Of a stretch of 64,000 nucleotides of DNA, positions 43,240-52,408 are shown piece after piece. Positions within the stretch are counted from its first letter, which is position 1. Each line of letters starts with the position of its first letter. The notes below the pieces were generated by a model. It was not told the DNA's origin. It saw only the letters and a list, made by a program, of their open reading frames with translations, and made no database searches. A program made the position numbers and the translations under genes. Source of the stretch: Acanthopleuribacter pedis (GTDB taxonomy: Bacteria > Acidobacteriota > Holophagae > Acanthopleuribacterales > Acanthopleuribacteraceae); NCBI RefSeq assembly GCF_017377855.1, contig NZ_JAFREP010000002.1, forward strand, positions 1 through 64,000, written 5' to 3'.

Positions 43240-44529
43240 ATGCCGACCATGCCGCCGTTTTTTTCCGACCGCCACGCGCTCGAACACCACCAGCAAACCC
43301 GTCTGCACGCCATGTTGGGCCGACTCGCCGCGGACAATGCGTTTTACCGCGAGCGGGTAAACGCCTTTTTGGCGCGGTTCCCGGAAATGGGTTTGGCCGA
43401 TTTTCGGCGCGCCTTTCCCTTTACCTTTAAGCGCGATTTGGTTGCTGATCAGCAGGCCTTTCCCCCCTATGGTCGCAACACAACCGAGCCGGCGCACCAC
43501 TATACCCGTTACTGCCAAACCAGCGGCACCACTGGGGCGCCGTTGCGGTTATTGGATACCCCGGGGAGTTGGGATTGGATGCTGAGCCACTGGTTGCGCG
43601 TTTACGATGCCGCCGGGGTGCGGGGCGGCGAGCGCATCTTTTTCGCCTTTGGCTTCGGTCCCTTTTTGGGTTTTTGGACGGCCTTCGAGGCCGCCCAAGC
43701 CGGCGGGAACCTCTGCATCCCCGGCGGTGCTCTGAACAGTTTGGGCCGCTTGCAAGCGATGGCGGCCAACCAAACCACCGTTTTGTGTTGTACCCCGACC
43801 TACGCTTTGCGCTTGGGAGAGGTCGCCGCGCAGAACGACTTCGATCTGGACAGCATTCCCCTCAAGGTGATCATTGTCGCCGGCGAGCCGGGGGGTGCCA
43901 TCCCCGCGACACGCCGGGCGATGCGCCAATTTTGGCGCGGGGCAAGGGTGGTCGACCATTACGGCATGACCGAAATCGGCCCGGCCGGTTATGAGAGCCC
44001 CCATGTCGAAGGGTTGATGCACATCATTGAAAGCGATTACCTGGTGGAAGTCATCGACCCCGTTACCGAGGCGCCGGCGTCCGCGGGTGAACGCGGCGAG
44101 CTGGTGCTCACCACGCTTGGCCGCGAGGCCGCCCCCGTGCTGCGTTACCGCACCGGTGATTTGGTCCAATTACAAGCGCCCGAGCCCCATTGGCAAACCA
44201 TCGAGTGGGGTTTTCCCTGCGGAATTTTGGGTCGCGCGGACGACATGGTGGTGGTGCGCGGCGTCAACATGTACCCGGCGGCGGTGGAGGCGGTGGTGCG
44301 CCGCTTCGCGGTCGTGGCCGAGTACCGCGTACTCCTTGAAGAACGGGACGCCATGACCGAGATGCGGCTCCAAGTCGAACCCACCGACAACGCCGAGGGC
44401 GACTGGGTGGAAAGCTTGGGTGAGGCGCTCAAGGCTGAATTCGCGTTGCGGATCCCGATTGAGGTGGTGGCCAAGGGGACCTTGCCGCGCTTTGAACTGA
44501 AGGCGAAGCGCTGGACGAGGATGGGTTGA
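43240..44529 (+). CDS. Phenylacetate-CoA-ligase-like AMP-forming enzyme
   Basis: 429 residues; ATG 43240 preceded by GAGGGGAG. PaaK-type adenylation enzyme: YCQTSGTTGAPLRL (phosphate loop), DHYGMTEIGPAGYES (A5), YRTGDLVQL (A7), RGVNMYPAAVEAVV and a C-terminal GTLPRFELKAKRW with the catalytic Lys. It should activate an aromatic or aryl acid to its CoA or carrier-bound thioester. Together with the thioesterase it can load and unload an aryl-CoA; with the divergent chorismate-lyase-like and halogenase genes it suggests activation of a (halo)hydroxybenzoate. No PKS or NRPS is seen nearby. Confidence 0.85.
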   Translation: MPTMPPFFSDRHALEHHQQTRLHAMLGRLAADNAFYRERVNAFLARFPEMGLADFRRAFPFTFKRDLVADQQAFPPYGRNTTEPAHHYTRYCQTSGTTGAPLRLLDTPGSWDWMLSHWLRVYDAAGVRGGERIFFAFGFGPFLGFWTAFEAAQAGGNLCIPGGALNSLGRLQAMAANQTTVLCCTPTYALRLGEVAAQNDFDLDSIPLKVIIVAGEPGGAIPATRRAMRQFWRGARVVDHYGMTEIGPAGYESPHVEGLMHIIESDYLVEVIDPVTEAPASAGERGELVLTTLGREAAPVLRYRTGDLVQLQAPEPHWQTIEWGFPCGILGRADDMVVVRGVNMYPAAVEAVVRRFAVVAEYRVLLEERDAMTEMRLQVEPTDNAEGDWVESLGEALKAEFALRIPIEVVAKGTLPRFELKAKRWTRMG

Positions 44530-45374
44530 TGCTGTCCATGTTTTAGGCATGGGTTGGTATCCGTTTTCTCTCAGGATATGAGGATGAAAAGAGGATGCGG
44601 GCGCGGTGAGGCGCCCTCTGTTGCGCTTACCCGACGCGGATGAAGCCGTGGCTTCGACGGTGCTGTATTGTTTGGGTTTCGGCATCCGAATGGAACCGAT
44701 GAGACGGGGTTCGGTCTACCTAAACTGTCGAAAGCCCGGGGTTATCATGCCGGGAACCAATGGGTTCGGTGCTTGATTTTGAAACGCCGGGAAGCCGAAT
44801 CGAAGTGACGGCCTCATCCGCGCCGGGAAGAGGGATCAGAGGGTGCCGGGGCGTGGCCGCATCCTCAAACCATCCGCACATCCTGAGAAATAAAGAATCC
44901 CAAACAAAGCAAAATTGAGTGCGGACCCGAACGAAAACCCCTGCCGGAAAAGGGCTTACCAAATCCTCAAACCATCTCGCAAAAAAAAACGACATCGCCT
45001 GCATCCATACCATCCTCGCCGGCGAAAGAGACTGGTAACGGTGGATGGCAATCGCACCGGGCCCGGGGCGGCCGACCCGGACTTCCCACCGCTTGCTGTC
45101 TCCATTTCCTGTCTTGTCTATTGATTGTCCAGCTTTTGTCAGGCGTTCTTCAGGGGCCCGGAACCCGAGCCGGGTGCGCGCTTCCCGGTTTTTCACTGTT
45201 TCTTGTCGATTTGCATAGGATTTTTGGAGGATAAGCGGCTACGATGATACCTGTTTCAATCTCCCCCGTTCTGCGCCATGCCATGCCCTACCCCCGCGGA
45301 TCCCGCGAGATTGATCCATGCTCGTAAGCTCGCTCAGGGTTTTCGATACCACGGACCCCTTACCTGGAGTATCC
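44530..45374. other. Gene-free stretch before the ECF sigma gene
   Basis: About 850 bases without a credible gene. Short hairpins include GGGCGC-GGTGAG-GCGCCC (44599-44616), without a T-run, 70 bases after the ligase stop. GGAACC-N16-GTCTA (44692-44718) resembles an ECF promoter but is some 650 bp from the sigma gene. Confidence 0.4.
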
Positions 45375-45929
45375 ATGAATGCCACCACCCCCTTGCTGCC
45401 TCGGGTTGCGCAGGGTGATCAAGGCGCGGTTAAAAAGTGTATCGACACTTACGGCGGTCTCATCTGGTCCGTCGCCAAACGACTGTGCCCCGCACAAGAA
45501 GCCGAAGACGCCGTGCAGGAGATCTTTATCGATCTATGGAAAAATGCCGGGCGCTTTGATGCCGAAAAATCCTCGGAAAAAACCTTTGTGGTGATGATCG
45601 CTCGACGCCGTTTAATCGACCGGCTCCGCCAACAAAAGCGGCGGCCCGAACAAGTCCAACTCGCCGAAACCGCCGAACCCGCCTACGCCGCCGGTTTGGA
45701 AGCTTCCGCCGACGCCACACGCGCCCACGAGGCCATGAACGACATGGGTCGCGAGCAGCGCAAAGTTTTGTACCTGTCCCTTCACCTCGGCATGAGTCAT
45801 GGTGAAATCGCCGAAACCACCGGGGTGGCACTGGGCACCGTGAAGTCCCACATCCGCCGCGGCTTAGCCACGATTCGCGAGAAATTGGAACGGATCGGGA
45901 AACCAAAGGAAAGGAGGGCCGCTCAATGA
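45375..45929 (+). CDS. ECF-family RNA polymerase sigma factor
   Basis: 184 residues; ATG 45375 with TGGAGT upstream. Region 2: DTYGGLIWSVAKRLCPAQEA, then AEDAVQEIFIDLWKNAGRFD. Region 4: REQRKVLYLSLHLGMSHGEI and TTGVALGTVKSHIRRGLATI. It is the first gene of an operon with its anti-sigma factor, overlapping it by four bases (ATGA). It is likely autoregulated, and the MipA/OmpV-like gene downstream may be a target. Confidence 0.92.
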   Translation: MNATTPLLPRVAQGDQGAVKKCIDTYGGLIWSVAKRLCPAQEAEDAVQEIFIDLWKNAGRFDAEKSSEKTFVVMIARRRLIDRLRQQKRRPEQVQLAETAEPAYAAGLEASADATRAHEAMNDMGREQRKVLYLSLHLGMSHGEIAETTGVALGTVKSHIRRGLATIREKLERIGKPKERRAAQ

Positions 45930-46828
45930 ACAACGAACGCCTTCTCGATATCTTGGTTGACCGTGAAACCGGTGACCTCGACCGCAAGGACCGCATCGCC
46001 CTCGCCGGGCTCGAACTGGATGCCTACGCTGAATTGGAAGACGAAATAGGTCTGGCCGTCGCCGCCGCCATGCTCGCCCACGAGGAATCCGAAGAAGAAA
46101 AATTACCCGCTGAACTGCACATCCACATCGCCGAAGACGCCAAAATGTTTTTTGCGGAAAAGAACCAAAAGGGCGCTTCGCCCAAGGATGAAGCCGACAA
46201 CGGGGTCGTGACGCCTTTTCCGGCCAAAGAAACGGAAGCATCCAGCAGCGCCGGTATCATGACCAACATCATCGGTTGGTTGGTTGCAGCCGCCCTGGCC
46301 GCCTTCGCCCTGCTGCCGCGCGAGCCCAGTGCCGATCAAATCGCCGAAATTCGTACCGCGACCATCGCCGAGATGCGTCCGGCCTTGGAACAAGAGTTGC
46401 GCGCCTCGATTGAAGCCGCCAACCGGCCGCCCTCGCCGCTGGAACAGCGACAACAACTGCTCGCCTCAACCGATGCGACCACGCTGCCTTGGCAAGCGAC
46501 CCCGGATCAAACCGCGACCGGTGCTTCCGGCGACGTGGTCTGGTCCGGCGACGCCCAAGAAGGCTACATGCGCATCCAAGGTTTGGCCGCCAACGATCCC
46601 AGCACCTACCAATACCAACTCTGGATCTTCGACGAAGAAGGGGACGAACGCTTCCCCGTCGACGGCGGCGTGTTTGACATGCCCGCGGGTGACGGCGAGG
46701 TTATCATCCCGATCGATGCCAAAATCGGTGTCAAAAAACCGGCCCTCTACGCGATCACCATCGAAAAACCCGGTGGCGTGGTGGTTTCCGGTCGCGAACG
46801 CATCGTCCTGGTCGCCAAACCCGGCTAA
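45926..46828 (+). CDS. Membrane anti-sigma factor (RskA-like)
   Basis: 300 residues; ATG overlaps the sigma stop by four bases and has AGGAGG before it. The N-terminal ~105 residues are cytosolic and acidic (RDRETG-type helix MNNERLLDILVDRETGDLDR). A transmembrane helix lies near 112-130 (IIGWLVAAALAAFALLP). The exported C-terminal domain (WSGDAQEGYMRIQGLAAND, YQLWIFDEEG, IPIDAKIGVKKPALYAITIE) fits the RskA C-terminal fold. No HxxxCxxC zinc motif is seen. It should hold the upstream sigma factor at the membrane until released by an envelope signal. Confidence 0.88.
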   Translation: MNNERLLDILVDRETGDLDRKDRIALAGLELDAYAELEDEIGLAVAAAMLAHEESEEEKLPAELHIHIAEDAKMFFAEKNQKGASPKDEADNGVVTPFPAKETEASSSAGIMTNIIGWLVAAALAAFALLPREPSADQIAEIRTATIAEMRPALEQELRASIEAANRPPSPLEQRQQLLASTDATTLPWQATPDQTATGASGDVVWSGDAQEGYMRIQGLAANDPSTYQYQLWIFDEEGDERFPVDGGVFDMPAGDGEVIIPIDAKIGVKKPALYAITIEKPGGVVVSGRERIVLVAKPG

Positions 46829-46855
46829 ATCCAAATAGGTCCCATGTACTTTGCA

Positions 46856-46877
46856 CGAGCGGGTTTCGGCCCGCTCG
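46856..46877 (+). terminator. Hairpin after the sigma/anti-sigma pair
   Basis: CGAGCGGG-TTTCGG-CCCGCTCG, perfect 8-bp stem, followed by GTTTCGC. It may attenuate transcription into the MipA-like gene. Confidence 0.45.
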
Positions 46878-46969
46878 GTTTCGCTTGCCCCAAAGGCGGA
46901 GTGGCCGCGCTTGCCCTGAACCCCGTGTCGAAAAACCATCACCCCGATCAATTCCAGGAGAAGAAGCTT

Positions 46970-47728
46970 ATGCCCCGTCTTTTTTCGCTGTTCGCCCTGC
47001 TTCTGTTCGGATTCCTGCAAGCACAACCTCCCGCCGGCGCCGAGCCCGGTCCGCCCCGGTTCAGCTTGGGCCTGGGTTTGCTCGTTAACGACAACGCCTA
47101 TGCCGGCCAGGATTCCGAGGTGATCCCGATCCCGTTGCTGACCTACCGGTCGGGGCGCTTTACCTTTCAAGGGATCCGCGCAAGTTACGCTTTGGTGCAG
47201 TCCCGCAAACAAACCTTCGAATTCGCCCTGCAACCCCGTTTCGAAAGCTACGAGGAAGACGATTCCGAGGTGTTGCGCGGCATGGAAGATCGCGAAAAAT
47301 CCCTTGATCTCGGCCTGGCCTATCAACGCAATTTCGGCCGTAACAGCTTGAATTTTGAGGCCATGTTCGATGTGTTGGACCGCAGCGGTGGTTACGAATT
47401 GGACCTGTCGCTCCAGCGAAGGCACCGTGCCGGGATGTGGATTCTGTCCGGCGACCTCTCCCTGGGTTACCGCGATAAAAACAACACCGATTATTACTAC
47501 GGTGTCACCCTACCCGAGGCCCTGCCGACCCGGCCTTTCTATCAGCCGGATGCCGCCGTGATTCCCGCCGTCGGTGTGCAGGTGATTCGGCCCCTGGGTC
47601 GTTCCGGTTGGCAATGGTTGAGCATTTTTAACACCTCGTTTTTACCGAGCACCATCGAAGACAGCCCCATCGTCGATAAAAGCCGCCTTTCTACGTTCCT
47701 GACCGGATTCTCCTACCGCTTCAAATAA
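46970..47728 (+). CDS. MipA/OmpV-family outer-membrane protein
   Basis: 252 residues; ATG 46970 with AGGAG 46956-46960. Signal peptide MPRLFSLFALLLFGFLQAQP. The mature part has the MipA/OmpV pattern of beta strands (VIPIPLLTYRSGRFTFQGIR, YALVQSRKQTFEFALQPRF) and ends with an aromatic-basic strand (SYRFK) with the near-C-terminal Phe expected for barrel insertion. In other bacteria it is linked to murein-hydrolase scaffolding or envelope stress. It lies directly behind the ECF sigma/anti-sigma pair and is a likely target of it. Confidence 0.85.
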   Translation: MPRLFSLFALLLFGFLQAQPPAGAEPGPPRFSLGLGLLVNDNAYAGQDSEVIPIPLLTYRSGRFTFQGIRASYALVQSRKQTFEFALQPRFESYEEDDSEVLRGMEDREKSLDLGLAYQRNFGRNSLNFEAMFDVLDRSGGYELDLSLQRRHRAGMWILSGDLSLGYRDKNNTDYYYGVTLPEALPTRPFYQPDAAVIPAVGVQVIRPLGRSGWQWLSIFNTSFLPSTIEDSPIVDKSRLSTFLTGFSYRFK

Positions 47729-47790
47729 GATTGAATCCCGCGCCCGAATCCTGTTAGATACGGATTAAAACCAATCAACAGGGGGCACGG

Positions 47791-48501
47791 ATGACCACAT
47801 TGGAAACCGTGATGGCCGAGCTAGAGGCCAAGAGCAACGAGGACGCGTTGCGCATTTACCGCAACCAGGGCTACGAGGGCGAGGCCTTCGGGGTGCGTGT
47901 CGGCGAACTCAAAAAAATGGTCAAAGGGATCAAAAAAGACCAAGACCTGGTGCGCGCCTTGTTCGACACCGGCAACGCCGACGCCCAATATTTGGCGGGC
48001 CTGGCCGCCGACCCCAAAACCTTCACGGAACAAGACCTCGACGCCTGGGCCGACAGAGCCTTCTGGTTCTGGATCTCGGAATATTCGGTCGCGGGCGTGG
48101 CGGCGGAATCGGGCAACGGCTGGGACGTCGCGCTGCGCTGGATCGAGGACGACCGCGACCATGTCAGCGCGGCGGGCTGGGCCACCTTGACCCATTGCCT
48201 CTCGATCACACCCGACGACCAACTCGATTTCGCAACACTGGAAACCTTGCTAACCCGGGTCGGCGACACCATCCACGACTGCCCCAACCGAACCCGCTAC
48301 GCCATGAACGGGTTTGTGCTCGGCGCCGCCGCCTTCACCATCCCACTGCTTGAGCAAGCCAAAACGGTGGCCGCCAAAATCGGCAAGGTTAACGTCGACA
48401 TGGGCAAAACCCAGTGCAAAGTCCACCTGGCTACCACCTACATCGCCAAACTCGAAGAAAAAAACCGCCTCGGCCGCAAGAAAAAAACCGCCCGCTGCTA
48501 A
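47791..48501 (+). CDS. alkD: AlkD-like DNA alkylation repair protein
   Basis: 236 residues; a GGGGGCAC segment precedes the ATG. HEAT-like helical repeats with the AlkD pattern: GVRVGELKKMVKGIKKDQDL, then LFDTGNADAQYLAGL, then WADRAFWFWISEYSVAGVA and the conserved Trp/Asp positions. The family are HEAT-repeat DNA glycosylases that remove bulky or positively charged alkyl lesions. The Lys-rich C-terminus (GRKKKTARC) may help bind DNA. Some family members are non-catalytic, which the sequence alone cannot decide. Monocistronic. Confidence 0.8.
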   Translation: MTTLETVMAELEAKSNEDALRIYRNQGYEGEAFGVRVGELKKMVKGIKKDQDLVRALFDTGNADAQYLAGLAADPKTFTEQDLDAWADRAFWFWISEYSVAGVAAESGNGWDVALRWIEDDRDHVSAAGWATLTHCLSITPDDQLDFATLETLLTRVGDTIHDCPNRTRYAMNGFVLGAAAFTIPLLEQAKTVAAKIGKVNVDMGKTQCKVHLATTYIAKLEEKNRLGRKKKTARC

Positions 48502-48567
48502 CGAAGACACCGGTGTGAAACGAATGCAGTTGATCATGATCAAAGGCGACGAAAAGGGGAAGGCAAG

Positions 48568-49325
48568 ATGGCGGTAACACGGGTGCGACGCATCGCCCCA
48601 CCCGACGATTTTCCCTACCCGAGCACCATCGCATACGGCCGGGACGCCTACGGCATTTGGCAAACGGTCGAGGTCGCCGGCGTGGACCAAACCTTCCGCT
48701 GGTGCCCACCGGGACAGTTCACCATGGGTTCGCCCGCGACGGAACATGGGCGATCAGACGATGAGGATCAACGGGAAATCACCCTCACCAAAGGCTTTTG
48801 GCTCGCCGATACGGCTTGCCCCCAGGCGTTGTGGTCGGCCGTAATGGGTGACAATCCCAGCCGATCCCCAGGCGAAGACTTTCCCGTTGAATCGGTCTCC
48901 TTTTTCGATGTGACCGCATTTTGTTCTCAGTGGCGGGCGCTAGGGCGGAAACCGAAACACCTTTTTCTTTCGGTGAAAGGATTGACACGGCTCAGGTCAA
49001 CTTTGATGGACGATATCGGTATCGGCAAAACAAACCTGATCAAATTTATCGCGACCAGGTTGTTTCGGTTAAGGATCTGCCGTGTAATCCCTGGGGTCTC
49101 TATCAGATGCATGGCAATGTTTTGGAATGGTGCGCAGATTGGTACGGTTCTTATGACCCACAAGATGGTATGAATCCCGTCGGCGCCGCGGGAGGCGGCA
49201 AGCGCGTGGTGCGCGGTGGCAGCTTCTCCAACGGCGCGAGGATCTGCCGGTCCGCCTACCGGGGCGCGAGCGCGCCGGGCAGCACCTGGCAGTACCAGGG
49301 CTTCCGGCCCGCCGGAGGTTCCTAA
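48568..49325 (+). pseudogene. Broken formylglycine-generating-enzyme-like (SUMF1) gene
   Basis: The N-terminal part reads in the frame of ATG 48568: the FGE-sulfatase start VDQTFRWCPPGQFTMGSPA, then SRSPGEDFPVESVSFFDVTAFC. It breaks around 48930-48945. The reading continues in a different frame (ARAETETPFSFGERI), then NPWGLYQMHGNVLEWCADWY and GGSFSNGARICRSAYRGAS, to the stop at 49325. Between these two pieces the family's usual segment LPTEAEWEYACRAG is missing, so an internal deletion of about 23 codons plus frameshift has occurred. The two remaining halves are well conserved, which suggests a recent event or a sequencing error over a short region. Confidence 0.7.
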
Positions 49326-49777
49326 CCAGAAAAAAGAAAAGCGTGCTCGTGGGTGGGACAGGGACAGGCGTGCTCGAGACGACGGTCAGGTTCCCAAACA
49401 CGATCACGGTCTCGGGCCGGCCGGATTAATCAATTCGCGACGCGAAAAATTACCGCGGGAACAGCGTGACGCGATGAGACGGAACCAACCTATGGTTCGC
49501 CAAAGGACGGTTCTAAATTTAAACAGTGTTGTTTTCCAAAGCAGCAATGGAGACAAGATAATTATCTGTGCTTGTTTGGCTGGATTCGGGTTTAGAAGAG
49601 GTAAGCTGCTTTTGAGAGACTTGACGGTTTACTGTGATTTTTTTTCAATAGACAGTTCTGTGATTGATATGTTGGAATCAGGCCTGCCTCGTTTGAGGCG
49701 CCCTAATCAACGACGAGGACAGACGGGGTTCGATTGTTCGCGTCTTCGTTTTCGTCACGCTATCGGTGATTGATTCC
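49326..49777. other. Gene-free stretch
   Basis: No recognisable gene. Low-complexity open frames extend past the end of the broken SUMF1 gene but have no ribosome site. Confidence 0.4.
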
Positions 49778-49975
49778 ATGAAAAAGGTTATCGCGTTTCT
49801 TCTATTTCTATCTTCTCTGTCATTTGTGATGCTTGCGGACAGCACGCCCGACTGTCTTGACATTCTCGAGGAAATTTACGATTGTTCGGTACAGACCTTT
49901 CCGTCGCCATGTGATGAAGAAACCTGGGAAATGATCGAACGAGATTGGGCTGAATGCGAACTGCAAAACTACTGA
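49778..49975 (+). CDS. Small secreted Cys-containing protein
   Basis: 65 residues from ATG 49778. Signal peptide MKKVIAFLLFLSSLSFVMLA. The mature ~40 residues are acidic and contain four Cys (DCLDILEEIYDCS, PSPCDEET, AECELQN), enough for two disulfides. The ribosome site is weak (GGTGAT). Not recognised as a family. A terminator follows, then another secreted protein of unknown function. Confidence 0.6.
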   Translation: MKKVIAFLLFLSSLSFVMLADSTPDCLDILEEIYDCSVQTFPSPCDEETWEMIERDWAECELQNY

Positions 49976-49999
49976 TCTTGGTATAGCGTTTAAAGCGCG

Positions 50000-50025
50000 A
50001 CCCGGACTGGCTCCGGGTCTGTTTT
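50000..50025 (+). terminator. Rho-independent terminator after the small secreted protein
   Basis: ACCCGGA (50000-50006) pairs perfectly with TCCGGGT (50012-50018), loop CTGGC, followed by CTGTTTTG. Confidence 0.8.
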
Positions 50026-50049
50026 GATTCAGCCAAAAGGGTTGTATTT

Positions 50050-50937
50050 ATGATTGTTACGCTCTTTCTCCTTTCACTTTGCTTCTCGGATTTGAGCAGC
50101 GAAGCCTTCCCGTTGGATGATTACTTTGTCCAAAACCTTCATGGTGCCGCACAAAACGGAAACCATCTTGCCGTGCTCAACTTTTCTCAGATGAAAACCA
50201 AATTGTGCTTGATTGATCTCGAAGCCGGCCAAGTCCATGAAATCGACGACCCACGATTGAAAATTTTTGCCGCCAGAAAGGTCTTTCCTTACAAAGACGG
50301 CTTTTTAGTTATGAAAAACAAGCTTGCCTATTATGTAACCGCCCAGCGCGAATTCAGAGAAACGATTAAGCTCGAATCATTTAAGGGACGCCCGGCAAGT
50401 ATGCTTTGGTATGGTACCCAAGCTTTAGCAGAGGGCCGGTTTCTTTGTCGCTTTAAGGACGAAGAAGGGCTGCATATCCTGTCCTTTCTTGACTTAGAAA
50501 GAAAAGAATTTTTGCCGGTGCACCAATTTCAATCCGAAAAGCACCACACGGTATATTTTTATGCGAATGGCGAGGCCTTCTTTGCGTTGCACAGTAAAAC
50601 CGGTTCCGTGGTTGAATATGATGCTACCTTCCAAAAAGTACAGCGCCACTTGCCTGAACGTGAACCGGTGCAACGAAAAAAGTCCAGCCGGCAGTATCGA
50701 AGGAACCCCTTCGAATCGCTGATTCACGGGGTTTTTGCGGATGCCCATGCCGTGTACTTCGATCTATATCCCAGGGACTCGGTATCTGGCGAGGTCACGC
50801 GCAAACGCTACAAGCTCGAAAACGGCAAGCTGTTTCCCGTTAGCGACAGCCTCATTGTCCTGGCCCGCCACCAGGACAAGCACTTGGTGTTTGACACCGA
50901 GGAAGGTATGTTCACAATGCGGACAGGCACACCTTAA
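50050..50937 (+). CDS. Secreted protein of unknown function
   Basis: 295 residues; AAAGGG precedes the ATG. Signal peptide MIVTLFLLSLCFSDLSSEA. The mature protein is rich in short beta strands with repeated (F/Y)xxG-F/L-V patterns (LAVLNFSQMKTKLCLIDLEA, YKDGFLVMKNKLAYYV, HTVYFYANGEAFFALHS), like one propeller or WD-type scaffold. A basic loop (QRKKSSRQYRRNP) lies near residue 215. No enzyme motif. Not recognised. Confidence 0.6.
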   Translation: MIVTLFLLSLCFSDLSSEAFPLDDYFVQNLHGAAQNGNHLAVLNFSQMKTKLCLIDLEAGQVHEIDDPRLKIFAARKVFPYKDGFLVMKNKLAYYVTAQREFRETIKLESFKGRPASMLWYGTQALAEGRFLCRFKDEEGLHILSFLDLERKEFLPVHQFQSEKHHTVYFYANGEAFFALHSKTGSVVEYDATFQKVQRHLPEREPVQRKKSSRQYRRNPFESLIHGVFADAHAVYFDLYPRDSVSGEVTRKRYKLENGKLFPVSDSLIVLARHQDKHLVFDTEEGMFTMRTGTP

Positions 50938-50965
50938 TCGGTTCCATTCACCGCGGTAAATCTTC

Positions 50966-52165
50966 CTAAGCGACCAAATCGAAGCGGCGTAGCCACGCCA
51001 AGGTGCGTTGCCACAAGCGGTTACCCCGTTTCGGGGTGGTGAATCCGAGCAGGTGGCGCAATACCGCCTGGCTGAGTTGTTTGGTGTCGCTGAAGCGTTC
51101 CTCGTGGTTGGGATGCATGGCCCTTAGGACCACCGCGTCTAAATCCGGTGCGATCCATTCGCCAACCGGGATGCCCTGCATGCGTCGTGCTTTGGTTAAA
51201 CCGCGCAGACGCGCGCGGCCTTTTTCGTTGATGCGCAGCAGCTTGAGCGAGGTGCTCGGTGCCAGCACCGCTTGTTCGCGGCGTTTGTGGACCAAGTCGT
51301 AGGTGGAAACGCCCTCGAACGGGTGAATCCCGCACAGCAATTCGTAGAGCACCACGCCCAGCGCGTAGATGTCGCTTTGGTGGTTAAAGCCTTCGCCGCC
51401 CAGCAGTTCGGGGGCGGCGTATTCACAGGTCAACATGCTCGGTTGTCCGTGGATCCAGTCGCTATGGTAGGGATTCAGTTGGGCCAAGCCGAAATCGATC
51501 AGTTTGATCCGGCCTTCCGGGGTGACCAAGATGTTGTCCGGTTTGAGGTCGAGGTGGATCAGGCGCTGCTGGTGTAGATCGCCCACCGCCGCGCACAATT
51601 TGCGGAACAAACGCAGCCGTTGCAGCAGGTCCAGTTGGTGCCGGTCGCAGTGGTGCAATAAGGAATCGCCCGCGATGAATTCCGTTGCCACGTACAATTG
51701 CCCGCCGGGGAGTTGGCCCGCGTCGTGGAAGCGCACCACGTTGGGATGGTCGAGGCGCGCCAGCAGGTTTTGTTCGCGCAAAAAGTGTTGCCGCCATGAG
51801 ACGTGGGCCGGCCCGGCCTTGAGGAGTTTGAGTGCGACCGGTTGGTTGGTCGCGCGGCAACGCGCGTAATACACCTTGCTGCTGCCGCCGCGCGCCACCA
51901 CGCCGCCGAGTTGGTAGCGGTCGGTCAAGGCCGCGATGCCGCCGCGGGTTTCGTGGGCGTATTCCACATCGAGGTTGCTGCACAGCACCGAATCAACTTC
52001 ATCTAAACCAAGTAAAGCCAGGCACTGGGCCAGGATTTTGGGCTGGTTTCGGCAGCGGTTTTCTAGGAACAGGCGCTGCTGTTGGGGTGGATAATCGAAG
52101 GCGGCTTCGACCAGGTTGTCCACGGTGGCGTCGGGATCGGCTGGGATGGGACGGGCGGTGTTCAT
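50966..52165 (-). CDS. Soluble Ser/Thr protein kinase
   Basis: 399 residues; AAGGAG lies 5 bases before the ATG. After an N-terminal helical leader of about 80 residues comes a kinase domain: Gly loop VARGGSSKVYYA, ALKLLK with the invariant Lys, HLDLKPDNIL, DFGLAQ and APE in CEYAAPELLG. The HRD motif is changed to HLD, so it is a non-RD kinase, yet Asp, Lys and Asn of the loop are intact. No transmembrane segment. The upstream ECF sigma gene on the same strand is separated only by a MITE-like element, a common ECF-sigma/kinase pairing in which the kinase controls the sigma factor. Confidence 0.9.
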   Translation of the reverse strand: MNTARPIPADPDATVDNLVEAAFDYPPQQQRLFLENRCRNQPKILAQCLALLGLDEVDSVLCSNLDVEYAHETRGGIAALTDRYQLGGVVARGGSSKVYYARCRATNQPVALKLLKAGPAHVSWRQHFLREQNLLARLDHPNVVRFHDAGQLPGGQLYVATEFIAGDSLLHHCDRHQLDLLQRLRLFRKLCAAVGDLHQQRLIHLDLKPDNILVTPEGRIKLIDFGLAQLNPYHSDWIHGQPSMLTCEYAAPELLGGEGFNHQSDIYALGVVLYELLCGIHPFEGVSTYDLVHKRREQAVLAPSTSLKLLRINEKGRARLRGLTKARRMQGIPVGEWIAPDLDAVVLRAMHPNHEERFSDTKQLSQAVLRHLLGFTTPKRGNRLWQRTLAWLRRFDLVA

Positions 52166-52191
52166 CCTTGCTCCTTTAGGTTGGACCGGGC

Positions 52192-52408
52192 TAGCCCGAA
52201 TTTCTCACCAGTTTTCGTCGCGAGCGTGTCAAAAAGTTTGGTAGCACAAGGCTTGCGACCGAAACCGGACACAGGGGTCCGACCATTCGGCGTAGCAGCG
52301 CTACGTCGAAGGCCGGTTCTCACCGTTGCCATGCAACGGTGGGAGCAAACGCGGTGATAGCAAGGTTTTTGGCTCGCGAAGCAGGATACAGGTGAGAAAT
52401 GCGGGCTA
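52192..52408. mobile_element. MITE-like element with 21-bp terminal inverted repeats
   Basis: Left end TAGCCCGAATTTCTCACCAGT (52192-52212) and right end 52388-52408 (reverse complement TAGCCCGCATTTCTCACCTGT) match at 19 of 21 positions. Similarity continues inward around CGCGAGC (near 52220 and 52375). Inside is a GTTGCCATGCAAC palindrome. No transposase. The same terminal repeat occurs in the short palindrome at 10767-10821. The right end overlaps the last codons of the sigma factor: the sigma stop TAG is the first three bases of the terminal repeat. Confidence 0.75.

Noticed and set aside
44692..44718. GGAACC-N16-GTCTA resembling an ECF-type promoter
   Set aside because: It is about 650 bp from the next gene start; without transcript data the match is too weak to call.
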